A DNA stretch of 64,000 nucleotides from Bacteroidales bacterium (GCA_021738565.1 JAIPBT010000015.1:22520-86519); one strand, 5' to 3'; shown: positions 37,151-45,906, counted from the stretch's first letter. Numbers and translations are program-made. The notes: generated by a model not told the origin, from the sequence alone.

Positions 37151-37795
37151 TCACTTAATTATGTTTTTCCTGAAATATTTACAATAACCGGTTAAAAAGC
37201 AGGATTCGCACTCAGGTTTCCTGGCTTTGCAGGTATATCTGCCATGAAGGATCAACCAGTGATGTGCCTTGTGGATAAGTTCTTCAGGGATATATTTGAT
37301 CAATTGTAATTCAGCCTGGTGTGGCGTTTTTGCATTATTTGTCAGTCCAATGCGTGCAGCAACCCTGAAAACATGTGTATCGACTGCCATTGCAGGTTGT
37401 TTGAATGCAACCGATAACACTACGTTGGCTGTTTTTCTTCCTACACCCGGTAATTTTTGAAGTTCATCCGAATTGTCGGGCACTTTGCAGTTGAAATTGT
37501 TGACCAGTGCGCGGGCCATGCCCCAGAGGTGCCTTGTCTTATTATTTGGATATGAACAGGTTTTTATAAGTTCAAATATCTCTTCCGGGGTTGAAGCCGC
37601 AAGAGATGTAGCATCCGGGAATTTTTTAAAGAACAAGGGAGTGATCATGTTCACCCTTTTATCGGTACATTGTGCCGATAGTATTACAGCAACAAGCAGT
37701 TCGTAAGGATCATTATAGTCCAGTTCTGTTTCTGCAACCGGCATCTCGGCTTCAAATCGCTGTATCACCTGTTCGAACAATTCAGATCTTTTCAT
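37151..37795 (-). CDS. nth: Endonuclease III
   Basis: Nth is a bifunctional DNA glycosylase/AP lyase for oxidised pyrimidines. The helix-hairpin-helix LPGVGRKTANVVL carries the catalytic Lys K121, the catalytic Asp is D139 in AVDTHVFRV, and the [4Fe-4S] cluster ligands are C189, C196, C199 and C205 with the standard C-x6-C-x2-C-x5-C spacing. The 214-residue length is standard. It is divergent from the aromatic operon, with a 418-base gap that holds the attenuator. Confidence 0.96.
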   Translation of the reverse strand: MKRSELFEQVIQRFEAEMPVAETELDYNDPYELLVAVILSAQCTDKRVNMITPLFFKKFPDATSLAASTPEEIFELIKTCSYPNNKTRHLWGMARALVNNFNCKVPDNSDELQKLPGVGRKTANVVLSVAFKQPAMAVDTHVFRVAARIGLTNNAKTPHQAELQLIKYIPEELIHKAHHWLILHGRYTCKARKPECESCFLTGYCKYFRKNIIK

Positions 37796-37988
37796 GGAGC
37801 ATCTACTTCCAATTTATGGTTCAACATTCAAGTGTAAAGCTACAATTATTAAGATATTTCCTTAAGTTTGATGCTTCCTGCCGTTCCCATGCTACAATGG
37901 TTCCATGCTGCCTTTTAATTCAAGGTTGTATTGCAATGACTGAAATAACTGTTAATTTGATAAATTTCATCCCCTGTAGCTTATAATC

Positions 37989-38020
37989 TTTGCATTTTTG
38001 AATTATAATAATTACGTTTA
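37989..38020 (+). promoter_or_regulatory. Probable promoter of the aromatic amino acid operon
   Basis: TTTG at 37989-37992 and TACGTTTA at 38013-38020 (one mismatch to TAnnTTTG) are 20 bases apart, close to the usual spacing. Transcription would start near 38027, about 10 bases before the leader peptide ATG, which is the layout expected of an attenuator. Confidence 0.5.
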
Positions 38021-38036
38021 CAAAGTGAAAATTGTG

Positions 38037-38084
38037 ATGTCAAATTTTGGTGCATATTATTTTTATTTTTTGACTTTCAGGTAG
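38037..38084 (+). CDS. Phe/Tyr-rich attenuator leader peptide
   Basis: A 15-residue frame, MSNFGAYYFYFLTFR, has seven aromatic residues, including the uninterrupted run YYFYF (codons 38055-38069). It lies just in front of a six-gene aromatic amino acid operon and is followed, four bases after its TAG stop, by the first arm of an antiterminator and then by an intrinsic terminator. This is the design of leader peptides such as PheL and TrpL: a ribosome that stalls for lack of Phe-tRNA or Tyr-tRNA would leave the antiterminator arm free. Length and composition make chance unlikely. It is not homologous in sequence to the enterobacterial PheL as far as I can see. Confidence 0.8.
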   Translation: MSNFGAYYFYFLTFR

Positions 38085-38087
38085 TTA

Positions 38088-38116
38088 GTCGGGGATAGAT
38101 TATGTGTGTACCCGGC
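38088..38116 (+). promoter_or_regulatory. Antiterminator hairpin of the aromatic operon attenuator
   Basis: GTCGGG at 38088-38093 can pair with CCCGGC at 38111-38116 (six pairs, one G-U), leaving a 17-base loop. The same CCCGGC forms the 5' arm of the terminator, whose 3' arm repeats GTCGGG at 38123-38128. The two structures therefore exclude each other. A ribosome at the leader stop codon (38082-38084) would cover 38088-38093 and so favour termination. Confidence 0.7.
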
Positions 38117-38135
38117 GTATTCGTCGGGTTTTTTT
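38110..38135 (+). terminator. Attenuator terminator ahead of pheA
   Basis: ACCCGGCG (38110-38117) pairs with CGTCGGGT (38122-38129) around a TATT loop, eight pairs with one G-U, directly followed by T through 38135 (seven T). It lies 78 bases upstream of pheA, within the leader of its operon, so it acts as a regulated terminator rather than as the end of a gene. Confidence 0.88.
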
Positions 38136-38213
38136 GTTTATATATCACTGTTTAAATCAGGAATTTCACGATTTTAAGAATACAATTTGATGATAATTAA
38201 CAGTTAACCATTA

Positions 38214-39050
38214 ATGAAACGTATTGCTATACAGGGAGGTTATGGAGCATTTCATGAACTGGCGGCCCAAAAGTACTTTGGGCAAGAAGAGATAGAGATA
38301 CTGCCGCGTGATACTTTCAGGGACATGTTGAAATCCCTGGTGAGTCAAAAGTCTGATTACGGGATCATGGCCATAGAAAATTCTCTGGCCGGCAGCATTT
38401 TGCCTAATTATAACTTATTGAAGGATACGCAAATGCGTATTGTGGGAGAAGTTTATCTCAGGATCAGACAGAACCTCGTTGCTTTGTCCGGTGTGAAAAT
38501 TGAGGACATCAAAGAGGTCTATTCCCATCCGATGGCCATTCTTCAATGCAAGAATTTTTTTGACGATTACAATCATATCAAACTCGTGGAGAGTGTTGAT
38601 ACGGCGCTGAGTGCAAGGGATATCCGCGATAATAATTCAATGGATACAGGCGCTATTGCAAGCCGGTTTGCAGCTGAAAAATATGGTTTGGAGATTCTGG
38701 CAGAAGGGATTGAAACCAATAAAATGAACTATACCCGGTTCCTGATCATTACTGATAACGGGCATGACGTTTCTAAGGATAAGGTTAACAAAGCATCGAT
38801 TCATTTTGCACTTGCCCATAAAATCGGGTCTTTGTCAAAAATATTGTCAATATTTTCTTTTTATGAGATCAACCTTGCTAAAATTCAATCTATGCCTATA
38901 ATCGGTAAGGATTGGGAATATCTGTTTTATGTTGATCTTGAGATTGAGAATTATGAAATGTATATGAAATCTCTTGAGGCGATCAAACCTTTTACATCCG
39001 GTCTGATGATCATGGGTGAATATATCAAAGGAGAAGTTTATTTGGATTAA
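38214..39050 (+). CDS. pheA: Prephenate dehydratase
   Basis: PheA converts prephenate to phenylpyruvate on the way to phenylalanine. The 278-residue protein has the periplasmic-binding-like catalytic domain (residues 1 to about 180) with the active TRF motif at T174-F176 in NYTRFLIITD, and a C-terminal ACT domain (about 196-278). In the ACT domain the usual Phe-binding ESRP is QSMP (KIQSMPIIGKDWEY), as in other Bacteroidota, so feedback behaviour cannot be assumed. It is the first gene of the operon behind the attenuator; the chorismate mutase is in the next gene rather than fused here. Confidence 0.95.
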   Translation: MKRIAIQGGYGAFHELAAQKYFGQEEIEILPRDTFRDMLKSLVSQKSDYGIMAIENSLAGSILPNYNLLKDTQMRIVGEVYLRIRQNLVALSGVKIEDIKEVYSHPMAILQCKNFFDDYNHIKLVESVDTALSARDIRDNNSMDTGAIASRFAAEKYGLEILAEGIETNKMNYTRFLIITDNGHDVSKDKVNKASIHFALAHKIGSLSKILSIFSFYEINLAKIQSMPIIGKDWEYLFYVDLEIENYEMYMKSLEAIKPFTSGLMIMGEYIKGEVYLD

Positions 39051-39064
39051 TTTTAATTGTTATC

Positions 39065-40150
39065 ATGGTTGTAAATGTACAATTAGAGCCCTTGCTTATT
39101 GAGGGGTTAGATATCAGGAGGCCACTGATTATGGCCGGACCATGCAGTGCTGAATCAGAAGAGCAGGTAATGCAGACTGCCAAGGAAGTTGCTGCTGCAG
39201 GTGTTAAGATCTTCAGGGCAGGCATCTGGAAACCAAGGACCCGGCCGAATGCATTCGAGGGAGTTGGGTCGGTGGGATTGCCATGGCTGCAGCAGGTGAA
39301 GAAAGAAACGGGAATGCTGGTCGCAACGGAAGTGGCCAACGTTAAACATGTATATGAAGCTCTAAAGTATGGGGTTGATATTATCTGGATCGGAGCCAGG
39401 ACCTCTGCCAACCCTTTTGCAGTCCAGGAGATTGCAGACAGCCTGAAAGGGGTCCGGATCCCTGTTTTTGTTAAAAATCCTATCAACCCTGATGTAGACC
39501 TCTGGATAGGTGCCATTGAAAGGATCAACCAGGCGGGAATTACAAGCATGGCTGCAATCCACCGCGGTTTTTCAAGCTATGATAAGACGATCTTCAGGAA
39601 TGCACCGCATTGGCAGGTTCCTATTGAACTCAGGAGGAGGATTCCTGAGCTTCCCATAATTACTGATCCGAGTCATATTTGCGGCAACCGTGATTTGATA
39701 TTCGATATCAGTCAGAAAGCTATGGACCTTGGTTTCGAAGGGCTGATCATCGAAACACATATTGATCCCGATAAAGCCTGGAGCGATGCGAAGCAACAGG
39801 TGACCCCCAGGTCTTTAAAGGAGATATTGGACAGGTTGATAATGAGGGATCCCGAAATAGATGCTGATCTGATGCTTACACTCGCTGGACTTCGGGACAA
39901 AATTGATAAGTTTGACGACAGGCTGATCAATTTAATGGAGGAGCGGATGAAAGTCGCTGAAGACATCGGCCATTATAAAAAAGAGAACAACATTACGATC
40001 TTTCAGAACAAGAGATGGGATGATATGCTGCGAAGCCGCATTATTCTTGGCAATAAAAAAGGACTTAGTGAAGATTTCATTAACAGGGTCTTCAGGGCCA
40101 TTCACCAGGAGTCCATCAACAAACAAACAAGTATAATGAATAATGATTAA
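39065..40150 (+). CDS. DAHP synthase/chorismate mutase fusion
   Basis: This 361-residue protein joins two steps: 3-deoxy-D-arabino-heptulosonate-7-phosphate synthase of the AroA/KDOPS-like type (residues about 1-260, with IMAGPCSAESEEQ, IFRAGIWKPRTRPNAFEG, IWIGARTSANPFAVQEI and ITDPSHICGN) and an AroQ-type chorismate mutase (about 266-355, LRDKIDKFDDRLINLMEERMKVAEDIGHYKK). The order synthase-mutase is the Bacteroidota arrangement; the mutase part often also senses prephenate for feedback control. It controls entry to and branching from the shikimate pathway, so it is a logical part of an attenuated operon. It starts 14 bases after pheA. Confidence 0.95.
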   Translation: MVVNVQLEPLLIEGLDIRRPLIMAGPCSAESEEQVMQTAKEVAAAGVKIFRAGIWKPRTRPNAFEGVGSVGLPWLQQVKKETGMLVATEVANVKHVYEALKYGVDIIWIGARTSANPFAVQEIADSLKGVRIPVFVKNPINPDVDLWIGAIERINQAGITSMAAIHRGFSSYDKTIFRNAPHWQVPIELRRRIPELPIITDPSHICGNRDLIFDISQKAMDLGFEGLIIETHIDPDKAWSDAKQQVTPRSLKEILDRLIMRDPEIDADLMLTLAGLRDKIDKFDDRLINLMEERMKVAEDIGHYKKENNITIFQNKRWDDMLRSRIILGNKKGLSEDFINRVFRAIHQESINKQTSIMNND

Positions 40151-40155
40151 GATGC

Positions 40156-41184
40156 ATGGATGAACTCCCGTTACATATAAACAATCACAATTCTTTCATA
40201 CGGATCGGGTCCGGTTTGTTTGATCAGCTTGATGCGTATCAAAACAGAAAAATCATTTTCCTTGTAGATGAGAATGTTTACCGGTTGCATCGCAAAAAAT
40301 TCAAGGAAAGGGAGTGCATTGTTATTCCTTCCGGAGAGCAGCATAAAAGTCCTGCATTCGCGACTGAATTATACCGTGAGCTTTTAAGGTTGCAGGCAGA
40401 CAGGGATGCTTTCATTATCGGGGTCGGAGGAGGACTGGTAACAGACCTTGCAGGTTTTGTTGCTTCAACCTATATGCGAGGAATTGAATTCGGATTCATT
40501 TCAACTACCCTGCTTGGACAGGTTGACGCAAGCATCGGGGGAAAGAATGGGCTTAATCTTGATGGTTATAAGAACATGATCGGTGTTATAAGACAGCCGG
40601 AATTTGTACTGTGCGACCTTGATTTTCTTGATACGCTTGACCAAAATGAACTTGTTTCAGGTTTTTCGGAGGTAATCAAATACGGGGCGATACGCGATCG
40701 ACAGCTTTTTGAATTTCTGGAGAACAATTACAGTGACATAATGAAACGTGACAGGGATGCCCTGGTACACATAATCAAAAGATCCTGTGCCATTAAAATT
40801 GATGTTGTTCAATCCGATGTTCAGGAGGAAGGTGAACGAAAACTGCTTAATTTTGGACACACCATTGGTCATGCCATAGAAAAAATATCTGGAATGCTGC
40901 ATGGACATGCCATTGCTGCAGGTATGACGCTGGCCGCCAGGTTATCTGTGAAATTGGGATTTATGCAAATTGAGGAATCAACACGATTGCTCCACTTGAT
41001 TGAATTATCAGGATTGCCTGTAAAAACAGATCTGCGGCCCGAAACGGTCTATCACGCGCTCTTAAAAGATAAAAAACGATCCGGGGATCATATTAATTTC
41101 ATACTCTTACAGCGAATAGGAGCAGCTTTCATCCATAAAATACAGAACGAAGAATTAAAATCTGCCATCCATGATCTGTATTAG
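40156..41184 (+). CDS. aroB: 3-dehydroquinate synthase
   Basis: AroB cyclises DAHP to 3-dehydroquinate with NAD+ and a divalent metal. Family blocks are intact: GVGGGLVTDLAGFVASTYMRG (NAD loop, residues about 95-115), TTLLGQVDASIGGKNGLN, FSEVIKYG, and the metal-binding LNFGHTIGHAIE with HGHAIAAGM. The length of 342 is on the short side but complete. It begins 5 bases after the fusion gene, and its end overlaps aroD by 14 bases. Confidence 0.95.
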   Translation: MDELPLHINNHNSFIRIGSGLFDQLDAYQNRKIIFLVDENVYRLHRKKFKERECIVIPSGEQHKSPAFATELYRELLRLQADRDAFIIGVGGGLVTDLAGFVASTYMRGIEFGFISTTLLGQVDASIGGKNGLNLDGYKNMIGVIRQPEFVLCDLDFLDTLDQNELVSGFSEVIKYGAIRDRQLFEFLENNYSDIMKRDRDALVHIIKRSCAIKIDVVQSDVQEEGERKLLNFGHTIGHAIEKISGMLHGHAIAAGMTLAARLSVKLGFMQIEESTRLLHLIELSGLPVKTDLRPETVYHALLKDKKRSGDHINFILLQRIGAAFIHKIQNEELKSAIHDLY

Positions 41185-41803
41185 TATTGGAGATGAAACA
41201 ATTATTCCTGAAGTCAACAGGATAAAACCATCCCTGGTTGAGGTGAGGTATGACCTTTTGTCATCGGCACCGGCACTGGTTTCCGGAAAAATCGAAAAGG
41301 AGATACAGCAGGTTGCAACATGCCGCCCCGGTAAGTACAGTGATGTGGAAAGATTGAAAATATTGAAAGAAGCACTGGAATACGGTGCCGCTTTTGTTGA
41401 TGTTGAAATCGACTCGGATGAGCAGTACATTGCTGAAATAAAAGATCTTGTCATTAAACGGAATGCCCACTTGATCTTTTCGTATCATAATTTTGAAAAC
41501 ACTCCGGGATCCATGGAATTAAAGCAAATTCTTGATTCCTGTTATGACAAAGGAGGAGATACAGCCAAGATAGCCACAATGGTACACAGCGAAAGCGACA
41601 TTGCAAGACTTCTTTCACTGTATGCACATCCCGGCAGTAAAGTATTAATTGGCATGGGAGAGAAGGGGAGGATTTCCAGGATAGCTGCGCTCGAACTGGG
41701 GGCTTTGTTTACCTTTGCATCAGTAAATAAGGAACAGGTCACTGCCCCGGGCCAGCTTACATATGCAGAGATGGAATCGCTGAGAAAAATAATACATCAA
41801 TAA
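41171..41803 (+). CDS. aroD: 3-dehydroquinate dehydratase, type I
   Basis: Type I dehydroquinase removes water from 3-dehydroquinate through a lysine Schiff base. H106 in FSYHNFENTP and K133 in TAKIATMVHS match the catalytic pair. The 210-residue length is a little short (E. coli AroD has about 250), with the N-terminal strand MICISIGDETIIPEVNRIKPSLVEVR retained. aroD overlaps aroB by 14 bases and aroC by a single base (stop TAA ends on the A of the aroC ATG), implying tight coupling of translation. Confidence 0.92.
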   Translation: MICISIGDETIIPEVNRIKPSLVEVRYDLLSSAPALVSGKIEKEIQQVATCRPGKYSDVERLKILKEALEYGAAFVDVEIDSDEQYIAEIKDLVIKRNAHLIFSYHNFENTPGSMELKQILDSCYDKGGDTAKIATMVHSESDIARLLSLYAHPGSKVLIGMGEKGRISRIAALELGALFTFASVNKEQVTAPGQLTYAEMESLRKIIHQ

Positions 41804-42813
41804 TGAACACTTTTGGTAAATTGTTTAAAATAAGCATTTTTGGAGAATCTCATGGTCAGCTTGTCGGCGTGCTCCTGGATGGTGTTCCGTCCGGAATACC
41901 ACTAAACGATGAAGATTTCAAAGAGGATATGTCCAGGCGAAAAAGCGGTGTACCCGGCACCACTCCCCGTAAAGAAGATGATAATCCAGAAATAAGATCA
42001 GGGGTTTTTAACGGATATACAACAGGGGCCCCGCTGCTTATCCAGATCGAAAATAAAAATACAAGGTCGAGGGATTACACCGAATTAAGGAAAACCCCCA
42101 GGCCGGGACATGCTGATTTTACTGCCTTTAAGAAGTTTGGAGGTTATGAGGACTACAGGGGAGGAGGCCATTTTTCAGGCCGGTTGACCACCGGTATTGT
42201 TGCCGCGGGAGTCATTGCAAAAAAAATGATCAGTCCGGTACAAGTAACTTCGGACATCCTGGAGGTTGGTGGACAAAAAGATATTGAATCTGCCATACAA
42301 AAGGCAATAGATGAACGCGACTCCATTGGAGGCATCATTGAGTGTGTTGCCGCAGGAATGCCTGCAGGACTGGGAGAACCGTTTTTCGATTCCGTTGAAG
42401 CAATATTAAGTCATATGGTATTTTCTATACCTGCTATTAAAGGCATAGAATTTGGATCCGGGTTCATGGCAGCCAGGATGAATGGCAGTGAACATAACGA
42501 TAACATCATCGATAAGAACGGTACTACCGACACCAATCACGCTGGAGGTATCAATGGTGGTATAACAAATGGCAATGACCTGGTTTTCAAAGTTGCAGTA
42601 AAGCCCACTTCCAGTATGCACAGGACTCAAAGAACCATGAACTTTGAAACTGGCGACGTGCAGGACCTGAATGTTGAAGGCAGACATGATACCTGTATTG
42701 CGTTGCGGGTTCCGGTAGTGCTTGAAGCTGCCACAGCACTTGTGATCGCAGATTTTCTTATGCAGGAACAACGAATAAACAGAGTATACAACCCCAAAAA
42801 TAAAATCTGGTAA
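41803..42813 (+). CDS. aroC: Chorismate synthase
   Basis: AroC turns 5-enolpyruvylshikimate-3-phosphate into chorismate with reduced FMN. Signatures are GESHGQLVGVLLDGVPSGIPL (residues about 12-32), RRKSGVPGTTPRKEDD, RPGHADFTAFKKFGGYEDYRGGGHFSGRLTTG and the C-terminal RHDTCIALRVPVVLEA. The 336-residue length is slightly shorter than most. aroA, aroE and aroK, needed in between, are not in this window. It is followed by tyrA after 1 base. Confidence 0.95.
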   Translation: MNTFGKLFKISIFGESHGQLVGVLLDGVPSGIPLNDEDFKEDMSRRKSGVPGTTPRKEDDNPEIRSGVFNGYTTGAPLLIQIENKNTRSRDYTELRKTPRPGHADFTAFKKFGGYEDYRGGGHFSGRLTTGIVAAGVIAKKMISPVQVTSDILEVGGQKDIESAIQKAIDERDSIGGIIECVAAGMPAGLGEPFFDSVEAILSHMVFSIPAIKGIEFGSGFMAARMNGSEHNDNIIDKNGTTDTNHAGGINGGITNGNDLVFKVAVKPTSSMHRTQRTMNFETGDVQDLNVEGRHDTCIALRVPVVLEAATALVIADFLMQEQRINRVYNPKNKIW

Positions 42814-42814
42814 T

Positions 42815-43609
42815 ATGAGAATAGTAATAATTGGTGCTGGAAATATGGGATCCTGGCTGGTTGAATCCCTTTGCCTTGATTACGACGTTGGGATCTATGA
42901 TGCTGACAGGAGTAAACTGAAATACTTCTTTAATTCCAGAAAATTTATTTACCTGGAAGAAATACATGATTTCTCCCCGGACATGATCATAAATGCTGTA
43001 AACCTTGAAAAGACAATCCCGGTTTTCAGGGAAATAATACCCTATATATCCGATGAATGTATACTTGCAGATATAACATCAGTTAAAAAGGGTCTTGCCG
43101 GATTTTATAAAGAATCAGGTCGCCGGTTTGTCTCAACACATCCTATGTTTGGGCCTACATTCGGGGATATAAGAAACCTTCGGGGTGAAAATGCAATTAT
43201 TATCAAAGAGTCTGACCAGGAAGCAGCAGCATTTTTCAGGGATTTGTACGAAGCAATGAACATCCGGATCCATGATTATTCTTTTGACGAACATGACCAG
43301 ACCATAGCGTATTCATTGTCACTTCCTTTCTCTTCATCGCTGGTTTTTGCATCGTGTATGCAGGCTCAGGATGCACCTGGCACAACTTTCAGGAATCATA
43401 ATGAGATTGCCCGGGGATTGCTTTCAGAGGATGACTATCTTTTATCAGAGATACTGATGAGTCCCTATAGCCTTCAGCAGGTTGAAAACGTAAGGGACAA
43501 ACTGAGCTACCTGATCGGATTGATCAAAAAAGGGGATACCAGTTCTTTCAAGGATTTTTTTAGCGACCTGCGCTTAAATATCGGTATGAAAAAAGAATCC
43601 TCGAATTAG
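42815..43609 (+). CDS. tyrA: Prephenate dehydrogenase
   Basis: TyrA oxidises and decarboxylates prephenate to 4-hydroxyphenylpyruvate. The Rossmann motif VIIGAGNMGSWLVES opens the chain, followed by ADITSVKKG, the active-site His in STHPMFGPTFGD, and HDQTIAYSLSLPF in the helical half. It is 264 residues with no fused mutase or ACT domain. It is the last gene of the aromatic operon, so both the Phe and Tyr branches fall under the same leader. Its stop TAG (43607-43609) is also the first three bases of a small mobile element. Confidence 0.93.
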   Translation: MRIVIIGAGNMGSWLVESLCLDYDVGIYDADRSKLKYFFNSRKFIYLEEIHDFSPDMIINAVNLEKTIPVFREIIPYISDECILADITSVKKGLAGFYKESGRRFVSTHPMFGPTFGDIRNLRGENAIIIKESDQEAAAFFRDLYEAMNIRIHDYSFDEHDQTIAYSLSLPFSSSLVFASCMQAQDAPGTTFRNHNEIARGLLSEDDYLLSEILMSPYSLQQVENVRDKLSYLIGLIKKGDTSSFKDFFSDLRLNIGMKKESSN

Positions 43610-43653
43610 TGTCAGAAAGAATACTCATATTTTTGCAGTGCTTGCAAGCACTA
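43607..43653. mobile_element. Mini element (47 bases) spanning the gap between tyrA and tilS
   Basis: Begins TAGTGTCAGAA like the copy at 7660 and ends GCAAGCACTA, with a perfect 16-base palindrome AGTGCTTGCAAGCACT at 43637-43652. Its two outer TAG triplets are exactly the stop codons of tyrA (43607-43609) and, on the other strand, tilS (43653-43651). It therefore fills the whole intergenic space of two convergent genes. Confidence 0.6.
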
Positions 43654-44976
43654 ATTATAAAGATGTAGTTTTAATATGGTTCCTGTTGATTCACTTACCT
43701 TGAAACGGTTATCTATCCGCTGGCCTGTAATCCATACAATATTCCTGCCGCTGGTAAGTATCCAGGTCCTTTCTTTTACAGGTACAGGAACTTTATTGTC
43801 TATAAAGAAATCACTTACTTTTTTCATTTTCTCCATCCCCAGCGGAAAGAAATAATCACCGTGTTGCCATTTTCTGATTATTAACGGAAAATTCAGTAAT
43901 TCAAGGTCCAGACAAGCAATATTTTGTGAATCAGGTATTTCTTCCAGTTCATCCCTTTTGAGAACTTCAATGTCGAGCGAGAATGGCAGGGAGACCTTAC
44001 TCTCAGGTGAATCAATATAATATCTTTCAAAGGTTGATGATTCTGTTTTATACAGAAGCAGCTTTTCCCGATCCCTGAAAAGCCTGTAATATGGTGATAT
44101 AAATTGTTTGCCCGAGGAGGCATTCAGGAGCTTTTCAATATTCAGGCACTGATCCATTGTGAAACCATAATCATTGAAAAGCTCGTACAGCCAGGATGAG
44201 CGTGGCTGAAGCTGTTTCAACGACTCAAGATTCACCTCGGTATGTTCCTCTTTTTCAATAAAAAGTTCATTTCTTTTCTTTACCACATATTCGCGATAGA
44301 TCTCATGTGACTCCCTGAAGCGGTTAAGGTTTTCATGCATGGTCTGCACAAATGAGGGATTTATCTTTTCGAAAAGCGGGATAATGTCGTGTCTGATCTT
44401 ATTCCGGTGGTATTTTTTACTGGAATTGGATGAATCTTCCCTGTAGTCAAGAAACCGGTTTTTGCAGTATGCAGCGATTTCATTCCTGGTTGCAAACAGC
44501 AATGGGCGTATGAATTTATCATTGATCACGGGAATTCCTGTTATGCCTTTGATCCCTGAACCCCGGGTCAGGTTGATAAGGGCAGTTTCAACGGAGTCGT
44601 TCATATTATGTGCCGTCGAAACAGAGTCTGCATCCATTTTATCCGCAATTTCATTGAACCAATTGTAACGGAGTTCCCGGGCGGCCATCTGAATGGATAT
44701 TCCCCTTTCCCTGGCATATTCATGGGTATCGAATTGTTTAACAAAAATTGGCACATCGTATCGAGATGCAAGGGATCGAACAAAAGCTTCATCGGCATCA
44801 GATTCAGCGCCGCGAAGATTGAAATTGCAATGAAGGATAGTGAAGGAGTATCCGGCTTCATAGAAAAGATCTGTCATGGCAACGGAATCTATGCCGCCAC
44901 TTACTGCCAGCATGATCTGTTCTCCTTTTTCACACAGATCAAATTTCTCTATAAATGATTTGAACTTTTCGATCAT
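43651..44976 (-). CDS. tilS: tRNA(Ile)-lysidine synthase
   Basis: TilS ligates lysine to C34 of the tRNA-Ile that reads AUA. The PP-loop SGGIDS is at residues 26-31 in MLAVSGGIDSVAMT, and other family marks are HCNFNLRGAESDADEAFV, STAHNMNDSVETALINLTRGSG and RPLLFATRNEI with NKIRHDIIPLFE. The C-terminal TilS domain (KWQHGDYFFPLGMEKMKKVSDFFIDNKVP) is complete. Length is 441. Its TAG stop is formed by the end of the 47-base mini element that separates it from tyrA. Confidence 0.95.
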   Translation of the reverse strand: MIEKFKSFIEKFDLCEKGEQIMLAVSGGIDSVAMTDLFYEAGYSFTILHCNFNLRGAESDADEAFVRSLASRYDVPIFVKQFDTHEYARERGISIQMAARELRYNWFNEIADKMDADSVSTAHNMNDSVETALINLTRGSGIKGITGIPVINDKFIRPLLFATRNEIAAYCKNRFLDYREDSSNSSKKYHRNKIRHDIIPLFEKINPSFVQTMHENLNRFRESHEIYREYVVKKRNELFIEKEEHTEVNLESLKQLQPRSSWLYELFNDYGFTMDQCLNIEKLLNASSGKQFISPYYRLFRDREKLLLYKTESSTFERYYIDSPESKVSLPFSLDIEVLKRDELEEIPDSQNIACLDLELLNFPLIIRKWQHGDYFFPLGMEKMKKVSDFFIDNKVPVPVKERTWILTSGRNIVWITGQRIDNRFKVSESTGTILKLHLYN

Positions 44977-45041
44977 TTAACACGAAAGTTACATCTTTTA
45001 ATGGAGATTACTCCGGGTACAGGAACAAAAAAACCGCTATG

Positions 45042-45193
45042 TAGTGCTTGTCAATAAAGTTGAAGTGGCTGGATCATAAAGTTCGAAAGCAAAGCGCGCA
45101 AAAATCTTAAACCGCAGTATCCGCCGACGGAAGGATTCGAGGATATAAGATTTTTGCAGCAATGCAGCTATCGGACATTATGGACAGATACTA
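45042..45193 (+). mobile_element. 152-base hairpin element (MITE-like), copy A
   Basis: Flanked by TA at both ends, with imperfect terminal inverted repeats: TAGTGCTTGTCAATAAAGT on the left, TAGTATCTGTCCATAATGTC as the reverse complement of the right. Inside, GCAAAAATCTTA (45098-45109) pairs perfectly with TAAGATTTTTGC (45146-45157). Copy B at 56082-56233 has the same length and differs at nine positions by my count. The rightmost CTA is the stop codon (TAG) of the peroxiredoxin gene on the other strand. It has no coding capacity. Confidence 0.85.
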
Positions 45194-45823
45194 AATAGAG
45201 TTCAGGTAGGAAGCAATACTTTCCTGGGTTTCCTTAATGCCTGAATCTCCCTTTTTCCAGTTTGCCGGACAAACCTCACCATTCTCTTCAAAGAATTGCC
45301 AGGCATCAATGATGCGGATTGCTTCTTCCACACTTCTGCCCAGCGGCATGTCATTGACTACCTGGTGTCTGACAATGCCTTCCCTGTCGATCAGGAAAAG
45401 TCCCCTGTATGCCTGCGGAATACCTCTGTAGATAGCTTCTCCTTCCTCATTGTAGTCCCATTCTCCAGCAAGGACATCATAATTTTCTGAAATGGTCTTG
45501 GACTGGTCTGCCACCAGCGGATATTTTACACTTTTGATTCCTCCATCCTTAAGATCGGTCTGTAACCACTTCCAGTGGGAGAATTCAGAATCCACTGAAC
45601 AACCTACAACAACTACATCCCTGGATTCAAATTCCTCGATCTTTTTTTGAAATGCCAGGATCTCCGTGGGGCAGACAAAAGTAAAATCTGCCGGATAAAA
45701 ATAGAAAATCACATATTTTTTACCGAGGTACGGGTCCAGCGAGAAATCATTTACAATGGTGGATCCGTCAACTACCGCCGGAGCATTAAATTTTGGTGCT
45801 TTTTTTCCTACTAAAACTGCCAT
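45191..45823 (-). CDS. 2-Cys peroxiredoxin (AhpC/Prx1 type)
   Basis: Thiol peroxidase that reduces hydrogen peroxide and organic hydroperoxides. The peroxidatic Cys is C51 in DFTFVCPTE, and the resolving Cys lies near the C-terminus in GEVCPANWKKGD. The 210-residue length and ACSVDSEFSHWKWL-like segment (VVGCSVDSEFSHWKWL) fit the Prx1/AhpC group. No ahpF is adjacent, so a thioredoxin-type reductant is likely. Its stop codon TAG is made by the right end of the 152-base element, so the last residues (...YLNSI) may have been trimmed by the insertion. Confidence 0.93.
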   Translation of the reverse strand: MAVLVGKKAPKFNAPAVVDGSTIVNDFSLDPYLGKKYVIFYFYPADFTFVCPTEILAFQKKIEEFESRDVVVVGCSVDSEFSHWKWLQTDLKDGGIKSVKYPLVADQSKTISENYDVLAGEWDYNEEGEAIYRGIPQAYRGLFLIDREGIVRHQVVNDMPLGRSVEEAIRIIDAWQFFEENGEVCPANWKKGDSGIKETQESIASYLNSI

Positions 45824-45906
45824 AATAATTTATAGATTTTGAATTTGTAAATTTTATTAAACATTATGACACCAGCGTTGGTTCAATCTGAAGGCTTTTT
45901 TAACAT

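Noticed and set aside
37796..38213. T-box or trp-type riboswitch in the aromatic operon leader
   Set aside because: No T-box sequence or specifier loop is visible; the leader peptide and simple alternative stems explain the region.
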